Position numbers and translations under genes: made by a program
NCBI GenBank assembly: GCA_016786485.1
Contig: JAEUWD010000004.1
Location: forward strand, 1 to 50,638
Direction: 5' to 3'
Length of the DNA stretch: 50,638 nt
Source: Bacteriovoracaceae bacterium
GTDB taxonomy: Bacteria; Bdellovibrionota; Bacteriovoracia; Bacteriovoracales; Bacteriovoracaceae
Shown here: positions 18,171 through 27,001 of the stretch, piece by piece
How positions within the stretch are numbered: position 1 is the first letter of the stretch
Layout of the letters: each line of letters begins with the position of its first letter
The notes under the pieces: generated by a model
Databases searched by the model: none
What the model saw: the letters and a program-made list of their open reading frames with translations, nothing else
What the model was told of the DNA's origin: nothing

Positions 18171-19170
18171 TTTTTTATGCTATGTCGCTATGGCAAATTT
18201 ACCAGAACTGAGCACCAAGCAATCGGTTGAAAATATTCGTTATCTTTCAAAAGACGGAAATATTACTTATTACCAATTACGTTCTGGTGTATTGTCGGTA
18301 ACAACTAGTTACAATAACAAAGTTATTTTTGAGAAAAAATCCGGAACGCAATATCATGTAACCGCTTCACATGAAATGAAAAAAACTTTAATTGAAGTTA
18401 TTGATAAATTTCATGGTGACTATAATATTCTTAAAAATAGTGAAATCTTTCTTGGGGATTATGGTGAGACGAAGACTATTTCTATCGGTCGCGGAATTAC
18501 GCCTCGTTTTCATCTGAACGGTGCTTGGATTTCTTATTATGATATCGAGAATAGAAAAATTTATATAAAAAATTCGACAGCACTAACCAAAAGTTTCACG
18601 ATCGATGTTGCGAACAAGACCAATCCTTTTTTTCAACCAAGTGTTGTTGTGCTTAATCCGGAAGTCTTTTTGTTCACTGACATTAATTCTCAAGGTGTTA
18701 TGGGGATTATGAAATACATGACCGCTGAACAAAAAATTTACCCACTGGTGAAGTCACCTCAGAATGGTATTCGCTTAGAAATGTGTAAAAAGAACAATGC
18801 ACTTTTTGTTGGTCAATTTAGTTACCCAACTTTAAAAAGAGGTAGCAGTATTTATAAGCTGACAGTCGATAGTTCTGGTATGAGTACGGCGCGAGATGAC
18901 CTTTATTCATCAAGCTTAGAAGATATTGGCAATATCGCATGCGATGTAAGTGGGAATCAGATTTATTTTGTAAAAATGCTTGATGCGAGCAAAAAATATG
19001 CGACAGAAGCTGCTGGCCTCGACTTTAATACAAAAAAAGTCACCATTATGAGCGATCTCAAATTTGTTTCTCAAATCGTGACAATGGATTCTCGAGCGTT
19101 TGTTCCTTTTAGAGATAAATTTTATATTTTAAATGGTGAAGATGAAAAAAAGAAACCTGCTAAAAATTAG
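18157..19170 (+). CDS. Exported beta-propeller-like protein of unknown function
   Basis: This 337-residue protein starts with ATG 18157, overlapping the upstream gene by 14 bases. A short N-terminal signal, MLLINFLCYVAMA, is followed by NLPELS. The body is made of short beta strands in repeating blocks (RYLSKDGNITYYQL, GAWISYYDIENRKIYIKN, EVFLFTDINSQGVMGIMKY, NIACDVSGNQIYFVK), the look of a TolB/WD-type propeller. No catalytic residues are apparent. It overlaps both neighbours and is therefore tightly coupled to the two other exported proteins in the operon. It may act as a binding partner of the larger upstream protein (inference). Confidence 0.65.
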   Translation: MLLINFLCYVAMANLPELSTKQSVENIRYLSKDGNITYYQLRSGVLSVTTSYNNKVIFEKKSGTQYHVTASHEMKKTLIEVIDKFHGDYNILKNSEIFLGDYGETKTISIGRGITPRFHLNGAWISYYDIENRKIYIKNSTALTKSFTIDVANKTNPFFQPSVVVLNPEVFLFTDINSQGVMGIMKYMTAEQKIYPLVKSPQNGIRLEMCKKNNALFVGQFSYPTLKRGSSIYKLTVDSSGMSTARDDLYSSSLEDIGNIACDVSGNQIYFVKMLDASKKYATEAAGLDFNTKKVTIMSDLKFVSQIVTMDSRAFVPFRDKFYILNGEDEKKKPAKN

Positions 19171-19996
19171 TTTAGTTTTAGTTCCCTGTTTTATAGCTTC
19201 AGCCCAAACGGCCCGAGTTATTCCTGGAACTGTACCTACTGAATTCCAGTTATTAATTGATAGCGTGAACGATTCACCATCAAAGCCTCTGGTTTATGGT
19301 TCTGCCAAACAAATTAACACCAACCTCGCTTTTGCCACGAAAAAAAATGTTTTTTTCATTATGAAGTCTGAAATTTATAAAACAGTTTTAGATTTCGAGT
19401 ATGATAAATACACACCAAATATTCAATTAGGGCCAAGTCTTTACAGCGCAGCCGAAGAAAAATATCAAAAAAATAAGTCTGTTTACAGTTCTTTTTCGAG
19501 CTGGATTATTCGTTCACTGCTAAGCGATCTCAAATTTAGAATCGAAACTCAAAAAGGCTTAGAAGACATTGTCGAAGGCAAATACTTACGACCGTGGTTT
19601 AAAAACATTATGAGTTATAGTCCTAAAGATTTTAACCTCATGACCAGTCGAATAGCATCGCTATCACTTCTGCGAATTACCAATATGTCTGGCATTATTA
19701 AAAACCAAACGGTTATCGACGAAAAAACCTCTGCCACCATGTATTTCGAAATTCAGGACGGACCATCTAATAAAGTAAACACACCACCGCCGGCACCCAA
19801 GACGGAAGAAATGCTAAAAAATATCATTCCTACTCAGGAAATTATCGACCTCGAGCTAGATGAAATTAACAAAGCGATTGGAACGCAATCGAGTCCTGAA
19901 TGGAAGCCAAAAAACAATGGATTACCGGCCCCTCTCGATGAAAATGCCGATGCGACTCCACTTGAAAAGAGCGACTGGAAGCCCAAAGCTCGCTAA
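19142..19996 (+). CDS. Exported protein of unknown function with Pro-rich tail
   Basis: About 284 residues. I chose the ATG at 19142, which gives MKKRNLLKISLVLVPCFIAS, a textbook signal peptide, with GGTGAAG just upstream. An earlier in-frame ATG at 19133 adds three residues. The gene overlaps the propeller-like gene by 29 bases. The mature region is mixed alpha/beta to about residue 205. A Pro- and Glu-rich low-complexity tail follows (NTPPPAPKTEEML, then EWKPKNNGLPAP and SDWKPKAR), containing a WKPK motif twice. No family is recognised. It ends the operon, 44 bases before hisS, and no terminator separates them. Confidence 0.65.
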   Translation: MKKRNLLKISLVLVPCFIASAQTARVIPGTVPTEFQLLIDSVNDSPSKPLVYGSAKQINTNLAFATKKNVFFIMKSEIYKTVLDFEYDKYTPNIQLGPSLYSAAEEKYQKNKSVYSSFSSWIIRSLLSDLKFRIETQKGLEDIVEGKYLRPWFKNIMSYSPKDFNLMTSRIASLSLLRITNMSGIIKNQTVIDEKTSATMYFEIQDGPSNKVNTPPPAPKTEEMLKNIIPTQEIIDLELDEINKAIGTQSSPEWKPKNNGLPAPLDENADATPLEKSDWKPKAR

Positions 19997-20027
19997 AATC
20001 ACCTTAGACGTTCGAGCAAGATTCCTG

Positions 20028-20033
20028 TATACT
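20028..20033 (+). promoter_or_regulatory. Candidate -10 element of a leaderless hisS promoter
   Basis: TATACT (20028-20033) ends exactly 7 bases before the hisS ATG (20041). No Shine-Dalgarno sequence is present between. Transcription from this hexamer would begin at or one base before the A of the ATG. The -35 region (around 20004-20009, TTAGAC, 18-base spacer) matches the consensus poorly. Confidence 0.45.
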
Positions 20034-20040
20034 GTGGCGC

Positions 20041-21348
20041 ATGAGCCTATCGAAGCAACCCTATAAGGGAACTCGGGATTTATTCCCTACTCAAAAGCGT
20101 TTACTTAACTATGTTTTCCAGAAAATGAGGGAAACAGCAGAGTCGTTTGGTTATGAACCTTATGATGGTCCGCTACTCGAAGAAACTGATCTTTACCGAG
20201 CTAAATCAGGCGAAGAGTTAATTAACGAACAAATTTATTCCTTTATTGATCGCGGTGAGCGTGAAGTCGCTATTCGTCCAGAAATGACTCCAACTCTCGC
20301 GAGAATGATTGCGCAAATTCACCGTGAAACACCGAAGCCCATTCGGTGGTACGCGATTCCCAATCTCATGCGCTATGAACGTCCTCAAAAAGGTCGCTTA
20401 CGTGAGCATTGGCAATTTAACTGTGACGTTTTCGGAGCGCCGGAAGCTAAGGGTGAATTAGAAATTCTACAAATTGCCGTGGCCCTGATGAAGAATCTGG
20501 GAGCAGATGGTTCACATTTTGAAATTCTTATCAACGATCGTCGAATCGTTGAAGCCATGTTTACTAAAGTGCTTAAAACTGAAAAAGATGTAACCCAGAA
20601 AATTTATAAAATTATCGATCGTTCTAAAAAAGTTTCTAAAGCAGACTTGGATAAAATGATTGCTGAATTATCACTAAGCTCTGCGCAAGTGAATACATTG
20701 AATGAATACCTCGAGCTTAAATCACTCGATGGTTTAAAAAAATTCAGTCAGAACAATCATATTGAAACGGAAGCCGCACCCTTTATTCAATTTATTACGA
20801 ATTGCCAAGAAATTGGGCTAGGTTCATATATCAGTATCGATGCGGCGATTGTCCGTGGTCTTGATTATTATACCGGAGTGGTCTTTGAAATTTTTGATAA
20901 AAACCCTGAGAACCGTCGCGCTATTTGTGGTGGTGGGGCCTACGGTAACCTCTTGCAAATTTTTAATGAGCCTGCTTTGGCCGGCGTTGGCTTTGGTTTA
21001 GGCGATGTGACTCTTTGTGATTTCTTAGCGACACATAAATTGCTTCCGGCGACAAATGTAGCGCCAATTGATCTTTTCGTGAGTTTCCAAACGGAGCAAG
21101 CGGATAATATCGCTCATAAAGTTGCCAATGACCTGCGTGCAGCTGGGCTAAAAGTTGAGCTAGGTTTAGCTGCTCTAAAACCACAAAAAATTTTCCCAAT
21201 TCTCGAAAAGAAGCAAATTCATTTTGCTATTTTCATCGGTGACGAAGAATTAAAGAATGGGCAAGTTCAAGTGAAAAATTTAAAAACACGTGATGCAAAA
21301 AACTTTGCACTCAATGATATTCAGTCGATCGTTAATTTTATCTGCTAG
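20041..21348 (+). CDS. hisS: Histidyl-tRNA synthetase
   Basis: This 435-residue class II aminoacyl-tRNA synthetase charges tRNA-His in the cytoplasm. The N-terminus YKGTRDLFP is typical. Class II motif 2 is seen in MRYERPQKGRLREHWQF (about 112-128). The histidine-specific block LDYYTGVVFEIF is at about 277, and the family's C-terminal anticodon-binding domain covers the last 100 residues. Length matches the usual 420-460. It is followed after 8 bases by valS, so the two synthetases form an operon. A -10-like TATACT seven bases before the ATG and the absence of a ribosome site suggest a leaderless message. Confidence 0.96.
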   Translation: MSLSKQPYKGTRDLFPTQKRLLNYVFQKMRETAESFGYEPYDGPLLEETDLYRAKSGEELINEQIYSFIDRGEREVAIRPEMTPTLARMIAQIHRETPKPIRWYAIPNLMRYERPQKGRLREHWQFNCDVFGAPEAKGELEILQIAVALMKNLGADGSHFEILINDRRIVEAMFTKVLKTEKDVTQKIYKIIDRSKKVSKADLDKMIAELSLSSAQVNTLNEYLELKSLDGLKKFSQNNHIETEAAPFIQFITNCQEIGLGSYISIDAAIVRGLDYYTGVVFEIFDKNPENRRAICGGGAYGNLLQIFNEPALAGVGFGLGDVTLCDFLATHKLLPATNVAPIDLFVSFQTEQADNIAHKVANDLRAAGLKVELGLAALKPQKIFPILEKKQIHFAIFIGDEELKNGQVQVKNLKTRDAKNFALNDIQSIVNFIC

Positions 21349-21356
21349 GTATATTT

Positions 21357-24023
21357 ATGAATGAGACAACTCAAGAATTGACCAAAGTCTTCTCTCCCGC
21401 TGAAATTGAAAAAAAGTGGTATCCCATTTGGATGGAAAATAAATCTTTTAAACCGAAGAAAGGCAAAAAGAAAGAAACCTTCACCATTATCATGCCTCCT
21501 CCCAACGTAACGGGAAAATTGCATATGGGTCATGCCCTCGATCAAACTTGTCAGGACGTTTTGATACGTCACCGTCGCATGAGTGGATATGAAACGCTTT
21601 GGGTACCAGGTGTCGATCACGCTGGGATTTCCACACAAGCAGTAGTTGAAAAGAAAATCTATCAAGAAGAAAAGAAAACGAAACATGATTTAGGTCGTGA
21701 AGCCTTTGTAAAAAAAATCTGGGAGTGGAAAGAGCAATTTGGTTCAGAAATTACTCACCAGTTAAAGAAAATAGGTATTAGTTGTGATTGGGATTATTTC
21801 ACCTTCACCATGGACGATGTTCCCAATCAATCTGTACGTAAAGCTTTTGTGCAATTATATAATGAAGGTTTGATTTATCAGGCTGACTATATTGTTAACT
21901 GGGATCCGATTTTACAATCGGCGATTTCAGATGCGGAAGTTGAACACAAAGAAGTGAAAGGGGCTTACTATTTTTTAAAATACAAAGTGAAAGATTCAGA
22001 CGAAACACTCGAAGTTGCTACCACTCGTCCAGAAACTCTTTTTGGTGACACGGCAGTTGCCGTAAATCCAGCGGATGAACGCTTTAAACATCTCATTGGC
22101 AAAACGGCCATTATTCCACTATGTGAACGTGAAGTGACGATTATTGGTGATGAGCATGTTGATATCGAAAAAGGAACTGGTTGTTTAAAAGTAACTCCAG
22201 GTCATGACTTCAACGATTTCGAAATTGGCAAAAGACATAACTTAAAAATACTTAATATTTTAAACAAAGACGGCACACTGAACGAGAACGGCATGGAGTT
22301 CCAAGGACTCACATGCGCTAAAGCACGCAAGAAAGTTGTAGAAAAACTAACAGAGCTGAACCTCCTGATCAAAACTGAAGAAGTTGTTCATCAAGTTGGC
22401 CATGGTCAACGTTCGGATGAAATTGTTGAACCAATGGTTTCAAAGCAATGGTTTCTGAATGTTCAAGATATGGCAAAAGTCGCAGTTGAAGCCATTGAAA
22501 GTGAAAAAACTAAATTCTTCCCGAAGACATGGGAAAATACCTATTTTTCATGGCTGAGAGAACCTAAAAACTGGTGTATCTCAAGACAGTTATGGTGGGG
22601 ACATCAGATTCCAGTCTATTATTGCGGTGATTGTAAAAATACATGGGCCAACGAAGACAAACCTTCAAGTTGTCCAAAATGTAAATCAACGAGCTTTGAA
22701 CAGGATCCAGACGTACTCGATACATGGTTTAGTTCAGGTCTTTTCCCACTGAATACTTTGGGATGGCCGAACAAAGAAGCCATGGAAGAAAAGCGCTTCA
22801 AAGATTTTTATCCAACCGCGACTTTAGTTACCGGCTTCGACATCATCTTCTTTTGGGTTGCTCGCATGATGATGATGTGTACGAAATTCACTGGCAAAGT
22901 TCCTTTTGATCAAATTTATATTCATGGGATTGTTCGCGATAAACAGGGTCGCAAAATGAGTAAGTCACTCGGGAACGGAATTGATCCGCTCGAATTGATT
23001 GAAAAATATGGTGCAGATGCTATGCGATTTACACTGGCCGCGGGCTCTGGTTACAACCGTGGTTTAAATCTCGATCCTGAACGTATTGAAGGCTATCGTA
23101 ACTTTATCAATAAAGTTTGGAATGCTTTCCGTTTTATTCAGCCACACCTTGTGCATGCACAAGAGACGCTACCATCACCAAATGAATTCACGGTTCATGA
23201 TAAATGGATTTTATCTGAACTCAACACAGTAGCAAAAAGTGTAAACGAATCATTGTACGAATACCGCTTTGATGATGCGAGTTCGGCTATTTATCAATTT
23301 GTTTATGAAGTTTTCTGTTCTTGGTATATCGAGTTATCTAAAAATATTTTCAACAGTGAAAATGATAACGCTAAAGTTATTCGCGCTTCAGTTTTGAAAT
23401 ATTGCTTCCGCGAAATTCTGGCGCTTTTGCACCCATTCATTCCTTACATTACTGAGGAATTGTGGGAGAGCTTAAAGAAGCCAAATGAACCATTACTTAT
23501 CGATTGGACCTTCCCTGAGTTTAACGACAAACTCGTTTATACTCGCGAACAAGAATCGATGAACAAATTCATCGAAGTTATCACTTCCGTTCGTAACTTA
23601 CGCGCTAGTGTCAATCTGAAGCCAAAAGATGAAATCAATGTTGAATTCTTCACTGATGATGCCATGTTTGCGGAATTCTTATATTCCAATCGCGCCTTCA
23701 TGAAAGACTTAGCTCGTATTTCAGCTGGAAAAATTCGCAACAAGTCTGAAGCTAAGCCTAAAAAATCGGTGATGGCGGCGACAAGTTTTTGTGAAATTTT
23801 TGTTCCACTGGAAGGTTTAATTAACCTACAAGAACAAATCACTCGTATTGAAAAAGAAATCGCTAAAACGCAAAAAGACTACGATATCTACGACCGTAAA
23901 TTGCAAAATGAAAAATTTGTAAATAGCGCACCGGCAGAAGTTGTGGCCGAGACTAAACAGAAAGCGAATGAGTTTAAAGAAAAACTAGTTTCGTTGCAAG
24001 AAAGCTTAGCGAATTTTCAGTAA
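21357..24023 (+). CDS. valS: Valyl-tRNA synthetase
   Basis: This 888-residue class I synthetase has the HIGH-type motif HMGH (about 56) within PPPNVTGKLHMGHALDQT and KMSKS at about 533 in GRKMSKSLGNGIDPLE. An editing domain covers about 190-370 (TTRPETLFGDTAVAVNP). A zinc-ribbon-like CGDCKNTW...CPKCKST insert is near 425-445. The C-terminal coiled coil at about 815-885 clamps the tRNA. The valine-specific N-terminal block and full length make the call firm. It lies 8 bases downstream of hisS with an AGG ribosome site. Its TAA directly abuts the TAA of the convergent glycosyltransferase gene, with no space for a separate terminator. Confidence 0.97.
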   Translation: MNETTQELTKVFSPAEIEKKWYPIWMENKSFKPKKGKKKETFTIIMPPPNVTGKLHMGHALDQTCQDVLIRHRRMSGYETLWVPGVDHAGISTQAVVEKKIYQEEKKTKHDLGREAFVKKIWEWKEQFGSEITHQLKKIGISCDWDYFTFTMDDVPNQSVRKAFVQLYNEGLIYQADYIVNWDPILQSAISDAEVEHKEVKGAYYFLKYKVKDSDETLEVATTRPETLFGDTAVAVNPADERFKHLIGKTAIIPLCEREVTIIGDEHVDIEKGTGCLKVTPGHDFNDFEIGKRHNLKILNILNKDGTLNENGMEFQGLTCAKARKKVVEKLTELNLLIKTEEVVHQVGHGQRSDEIVEPMVSKQWFLNVQDMAKVAVEAIESEKTKFFPKTWENTYFSWLREPKNWCISRQLWWGHQIPVYYCGDCKNTWANEDKPSSCPKCKSTSFEQDPDVLDTWFSSGLFPLNTLGWPNKEAMEEKRFKDFYPTATLVTGFDIIFFWVARMMMMCTKFTGKVPFDQIYIHGIVRDKQGRKMSKSLGNGIDPLELIEKYGADAMRFTLAAGSGYNRGLNLDPERIEGYRNFINKVWNAFRFIQPHLVHAQETLPSPNEFTVHDKWILSELNTVAKSVNESLYEYRFDDASSAIYQFVYEVFCSWYIELSKNIFNSENDNAKVIRASVLKYCFREILALLHPFIPYITEELWESLKKPNEPLLIDWTFPEFNDKLVYTREQESMNKFIEVITSVRNLRASVNLKPKDEINVEFFTDDAMFAEFLYSNRAFMKDLARISAGKIRNKSEAKPKKSVMAATSFCEIFVPLEGLINLQEQITRIEKEIAKTQKDYDIYDRKLQNEKFVNSAPAEVVAETKQKANEFKEKLVSLQESLANFQ

Positions 24024-25013
24024 TTACTTGAGTTGAAAATAACTTACGGCCTTATCGTATAATTTACCTAAATCAAAACGACTGCTACCTTCAGAGCGTT
24101 TGAAGTCTTCGGGCTTCTTATGTAGTGATACATCACTAATGTCGTGAATATTAACTGCTCCTTGAAAAAATAAAGGCGCGTCCTCCTTCGGATTCCCAGA
24201 CTCGTAAACAATCAAAGTTTTACACCCCGAATACGCAGCGGCTGAAGTATGGACACCATTAATACCAATAAAACCTTTCGCGGTACTCACGAGTTGTGAA
24301 AACTCTGAAAGGTCACGATAAACAAATGGCATAATATTAAATGGCATTTTTAATTTATCCATAAAGTGTTTCAAAACAATATGGGCCTTTTCTCCAAGCA
24401 AATCTGAACAAGTAATAAAAACTCTTTGTTTTTCAAAAAAATCAATAAACTCAATCCAATCTTTAGGAATATCACCAATAATGGAATCAAAAGGTAAATT
24501 CACTACCATGTAAGGATTTTCTTCAAAATCTTTGATTAATGGTTTTTGAAGTTTAGCGCGAACTTTTCCAAAAGAGCCTAAATCCATTTTGTGAAAATTC
24601 TCAAGCAAGGAAAAATATCTTTCGGCTTGATGTAAACCAACCCCATACATATGTTTGTCATTTAGAAAAACTTTAGACCAGTCGGAGTCAAATCCAACTC
24701 TTTTTACACTACGAAAGCAAAAAGACATGAACTTATCACGCGGCAAATCGGAAAGAGAAAAGAAGACTTCTGCATGCGAGAGATCGAGCTTGTTAACACA
24801 AAAACGATGAACATCTAAAAAGTTTTTATAATTAGCAGTATCAAAATCGTGAAAATAAGCTTTGAAAGGTAGTAGTGTTAGTAATTCAAAAGCTTCTTTT
24901 TCAGCAATAAGATGCAAATAATCAGGTTTTAATTGATCGTGAATAGCATGTAGAAAGGGAAAACTATTCATGACGTCTTTAGCTTTTGCTGGAAGTCTTA
25001 CGGCTATTTTCAT
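24024..25013 (-). CDS. Glycosyltransferase family 9 (heptosyltransferase-like)
   Basis: This 329-residue protein has the two-domain GT-B organisation of ADP-heptose:LPS heptosyltransferases. The N-terminal opening MKIAVRLPAKAKDVMNSFPF is the usual strand-loop-helix. The C-terminal block AKGFIGINGVHTSAAAYSGC with ESGNPKEDAPLF matches the conserved donor-binding region of GT9 (usually D/N-S-G-x-x-H-x-A). It would add a sugar to the lipopolysaccharide core at the inner face of the cytoplasmic membrane. The usual Asp-Ser of the donor motif reads Ile-Asn here, so the substrate may differ. It overlaps the EI24 gene by ATGA and is the last gene of the fabI operon. Confidence 0.8.
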   Translation of the reverse strand: MKIAVRLPAKAKDVMNSFPFLHAIHDQLKPDYLHLIAEKEAFELLTLLPFKAYFHDFDTANYKNFLDVHRFCVNKLDLSHAEVFFSLSDLPRDKFMSFCFRSVKRVGFDSDWSKVFLNDKHMYGVGLHQAERYFSLLENFHKMDLGSFGKVRAKLQKPLIKDFEENPYMVVNLPFDSIIGDIPKDWIEFIDFFEKQRVFITCSDLLGEKAHIVLKHFMDKLKMPFNIMPFVYRDLSEFSQLVSTAKGFIGINGVHTSAAAYSGCKTLIVYESGNPKEDAPLFFQGAVNIHDISDVSLHKKPEDFKRSEGSSRFDLGKLYDKAVSYFQLK

Positions 25014-25747
25014 ACTAAAAATTTATCCTTATTTAGCTTCACCCAAAGTGTCGTGTAAAAACTTGTGGCCAGCGAAGGAACAAAAACATTTACCACGGGC
25101 AAAGTCACCAAAACTAAAAAAGCTACACCTGAAATAATATAATAAAAAAAGTGACGTCTTACGTCGGAAAAACATTCCGAAAAACTCCAATCGTTTCGAC
25201 TCCATGAAAAATCCAGGAATTGAATCGCAAACAATAATCCAGAGATTGTAAGCCCTATCGGTACTAAAATAGGAATGTAGCTCATAATCAAACCAATCGA
25301 GGCAAAAAAGACGATAAAGAGGATTTTTTTGGCTTCATTAAAAATGACAAAAACAACTTTTTTAATAAATTGCCATGGACCCTTCACACCACTTTTGGGA
25401 ATTTCACCTACTAACTGTTTTTCAATACGTGCACTTAAAGCATCATTAAACGGACTCGCTATCAGTGAAATACAAATAACGAAAGTCCAATTGATAACAA
25501 AGAAAAGAATGACGGTTAAAATCGCTGCCAAAATATAATAAACGACTTTTCCCCAAGCAGAACCGGCTTGAATGTATTGATCGATATAAGCGCGACCTTC
25601 CGACATCAGATATTCATAAAATTTAACACCGAAAAAGTAATACGCTAACAAACCTAGAATCAGTGGAATCAATACCAATAAAACATTTAATGGTTTTTTG
25701 ATAAGATTTTTAAGCGAAGTTCGTGTGACTAAAGCTATGGTATTCAT
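25010..25747 (-). CDS. EI24/CysZ-like integral membrane protein
   Basis: This 245-residue membrane protein has about four to five hydrophobic segments (20-40, 68-100, 138-178, 205-230). It has the signature of the EI24/CysZ family: a long N-terminal helix, then ISLIASPFNDALSARIEKQL after the second helix pair. CysZ imports sulfate, but many EI24 members in other bacteria have unknown function, so transport of sulfate is only a possibility. It is coupled by 4-base overlaps to DUF309 upstream and to the glycosyltransferase downstream. No cysteine biosynthesis gene is nearby, which argues against a dedicated sulfate role. Confidence 0.75.
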   Translation of the reverse strand: MNTIALVTRTSLKNLIKKPLNVLLVLIPLILGLLAYYFFGVKFYEYLMSEGRAYIDQYIQAGSAWGKVVYYILAAILTVILFFVINWTFVICISLIASPFNDALSARIEKQLVGEIPKSGVKGPWQFIKKVVFVIFNEAKKILFIVFFASIGLIMSYIPILVPIGLTISGLLFAIQFLDFSWSRNDWSFSECFSDVRRHFFYYIISGVAFLVLVTLPVVNVFVPSLATSFYTTLWVKLNKDKFLV

Positions 25748-26136
25748 AATGAGTAATTCTTAAATCTAAAGTTATAAAAAGGTAAAAAATCTTCCAGTAC
25801 TGGTTCATCCGGTACGGCAAACGCGAGTTCCTTAAATTCTTTCCAATCTAGTTTTTCGTAAAGTAATGGTGATTCTAGATGCTGATTTTCACAACGAAGA
25901 ATTTTTTCTCTCGCTTTATTAATCAAACTAGCAGCACCGATAATATTTTTCTCACGATAATGAAACAACGCCGCGGCCACTTGAATAACGGCCCAATAAA
26001 CATTTCTCACAGGATCATTACGGTCTTCTAACCACACATGCTCAAGCGCTTCGTGGCATTCCCAATATTTTTGAGCATTAAACGTATCTATGCCGTCTTT
26101 CATTTGCTTCAAATGATATTCACTAAATTGTGACAA
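25744..26136 (-). CDS. DUF309 family protein
   Basis: This 130-residue protein matches DUF309, a small helical family. The signature is FNAQKYWECHEALEHVWLED (residues 19-38) followed by AVIQVAAALFHYREKN. The function of the family is not known; the conserved Glu-Cys-His-Glu is thought to be an active or metal site (inference). The start is a TTG at 26136, placed directly after the fabI TAG, with GGAG in the fabI tail 5 bases away; the next ATG is 11 codons further in and would cut the conserved helix short. It is translationally coupled to fabI and to the EI24 gene. Confidence 0.85.
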   Translation of the reverse strand: MSQFSEYHLKQMKDGIDTFNAQKYWECHEALEHVWLEDRNDPVRNVYWAVIQVAAALFHYREKNIIGAASLINKAREKILRCENQHLESPLLYEKLDWKEFKELAFAVPDEPVLEDFLPFYNFRFKNYSL

Positions 26137-26904
26137 CTAGACTCCAATAATTGATAAGCCTGAATCAACATAAAGTATCTGACCGGTAACACCACCTGAA
26201 AGAGAAGAAGCAAGATAAGTGGCAGTACCACCAACATCTTCAATTGAAATATTTGCTCGTAGTGGAGCTCTCTCCTCTACCGTTTGCAAAATACCTCTGA
26301 AACCCGAGACACCCGAAGCTGCGAGTGTTTTAATCGGACCAGCTGAAATAGCGTTCACGCGAATTTTTTGTGGACCTAGGTCTTCAGCTAAATAGCGCAT
26401 GCTCGCTTCAAGTGCTGCCTTTGCTACACCCATCACATTGTATGAGCCCACCACTTTTTGTGAGCCATGATAAGTCATCGCCATAATTGAACCATCAGGA
26501 TTCATTAAATCTTGTAAAACTCTTGAAAGTCCCACGAGAGAAAAAGCTGAAATATCACAAGCCATTTTGAAACCTTCTCGCGAAGTATCTACAAAACGCC
26601 CTTTCAAATCTTCTTTATCAGCGAAGGCCAGTGAGTGAACTAAAATATCGAATTTTCCCCATTCAGAAATGACTTTTTCTCGAAGATTTTGATAGTCCTC
26701 ATCTTTGGTTACATCCATTCTCGTCACAAAATCAGCACCAACTTCTTGCGCCAATGGCACCAAGCGCTTTTCAATCGCCTCATTCACGTATGTTAGACCT
26801 ATCGCCGCACCGTGTTTTTTAAAAGCTTGTGTAATGCCCCAGGCAATTGAACGCTCGTTGGCCAAACCTAGAATAAGTGCTTTTTTACCTTCTAATAACT
26901 GCAT
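26137..26904 (-). CDS. fabI: Enoyl-ACP reductase (NADH), FabI type
   Basis: This 255-residue SDR-type enoyl-ACP reductase completes each cycle of fatty acid elongation (type II FAS, cytoplasm). Diagnostic features are the N-terminal nucleotide site GLANERSIAWGI, the FabI catalytic pair Tyr155-x6-Lys162 in SYNVMGVAKAAL, a second conserved Tyr145, and the substrate loop AGPIKTLAASGV. Length matches FabI (about 255-260). The ATG has GAGG 6 bases away. A minus-strand promoter, TCGACA (26952-26947), 16 bases, TATAGA (26930-26925), overlaps the divergent hisC promoter. It heads the operon running down to 24024. Confidence 0.95.
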   Translation of the reverse strand: MQLLEGKKALILGLANERSIAWGITQAFKKHGAAIGLTYVNEAIEKRLVPLAQEVGADFVTRMDVTKDEDYQNLREKVISEWGKFDILVHSLAFADKEDLKGRFVDTSREGFKMACDISAFSLVGLSRVLQDLMNPDGSIMAMTYHGSQKVVGSYNVMGVAKAALEASMRYLAEDLGPQKIRVNAISAGPIKTLAASGVSGFRGILQTVEERAPLRANISIEDVGGTATYLASSLSGGVTGQILYVDSGLSIIGV

Positions 26905-26924
26905 AAAAACCTCTTTGATAACAC

Positions 26925-26973
26925 TCTATAACCGAGACCCAAATTTGTCGAGAATTGAAGGACGTGCTACATT
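26925..26973. promoter_or_regulatory. Overlapping divergent promoters of fabI and hisC
   Basis: On the minus strand TCGACA (26952-26947) and TATAGA (26930-26925), spacer 16, point at fabI. On the plus strand TTGTCG (26945-26950) and TACATT (26968-26973), spacer 17, point at hisC. The two -35 hexamers share the bases 26947-26950, so RNA polymerase could probably occupy only one at a time. Both are consensus-like by eye but unproven. Confidence 0.45.
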
Positions 26974-27001
26974 CAAATTCACTCGAAAATTAGAGGTTCA
27001 T

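Noticed and set aside
22619-23842. Antisense open frames inside valS
   Set aside because: Typical shadow frames of a strongly coding region with no start signals.
26705-27001. 99-codon in-frame extension upstream of hisC
   Set aside because: It lies antisense to fabI, has no resemblance to aminotransferases, and the GTG at 27002 has a proper ribosome site.
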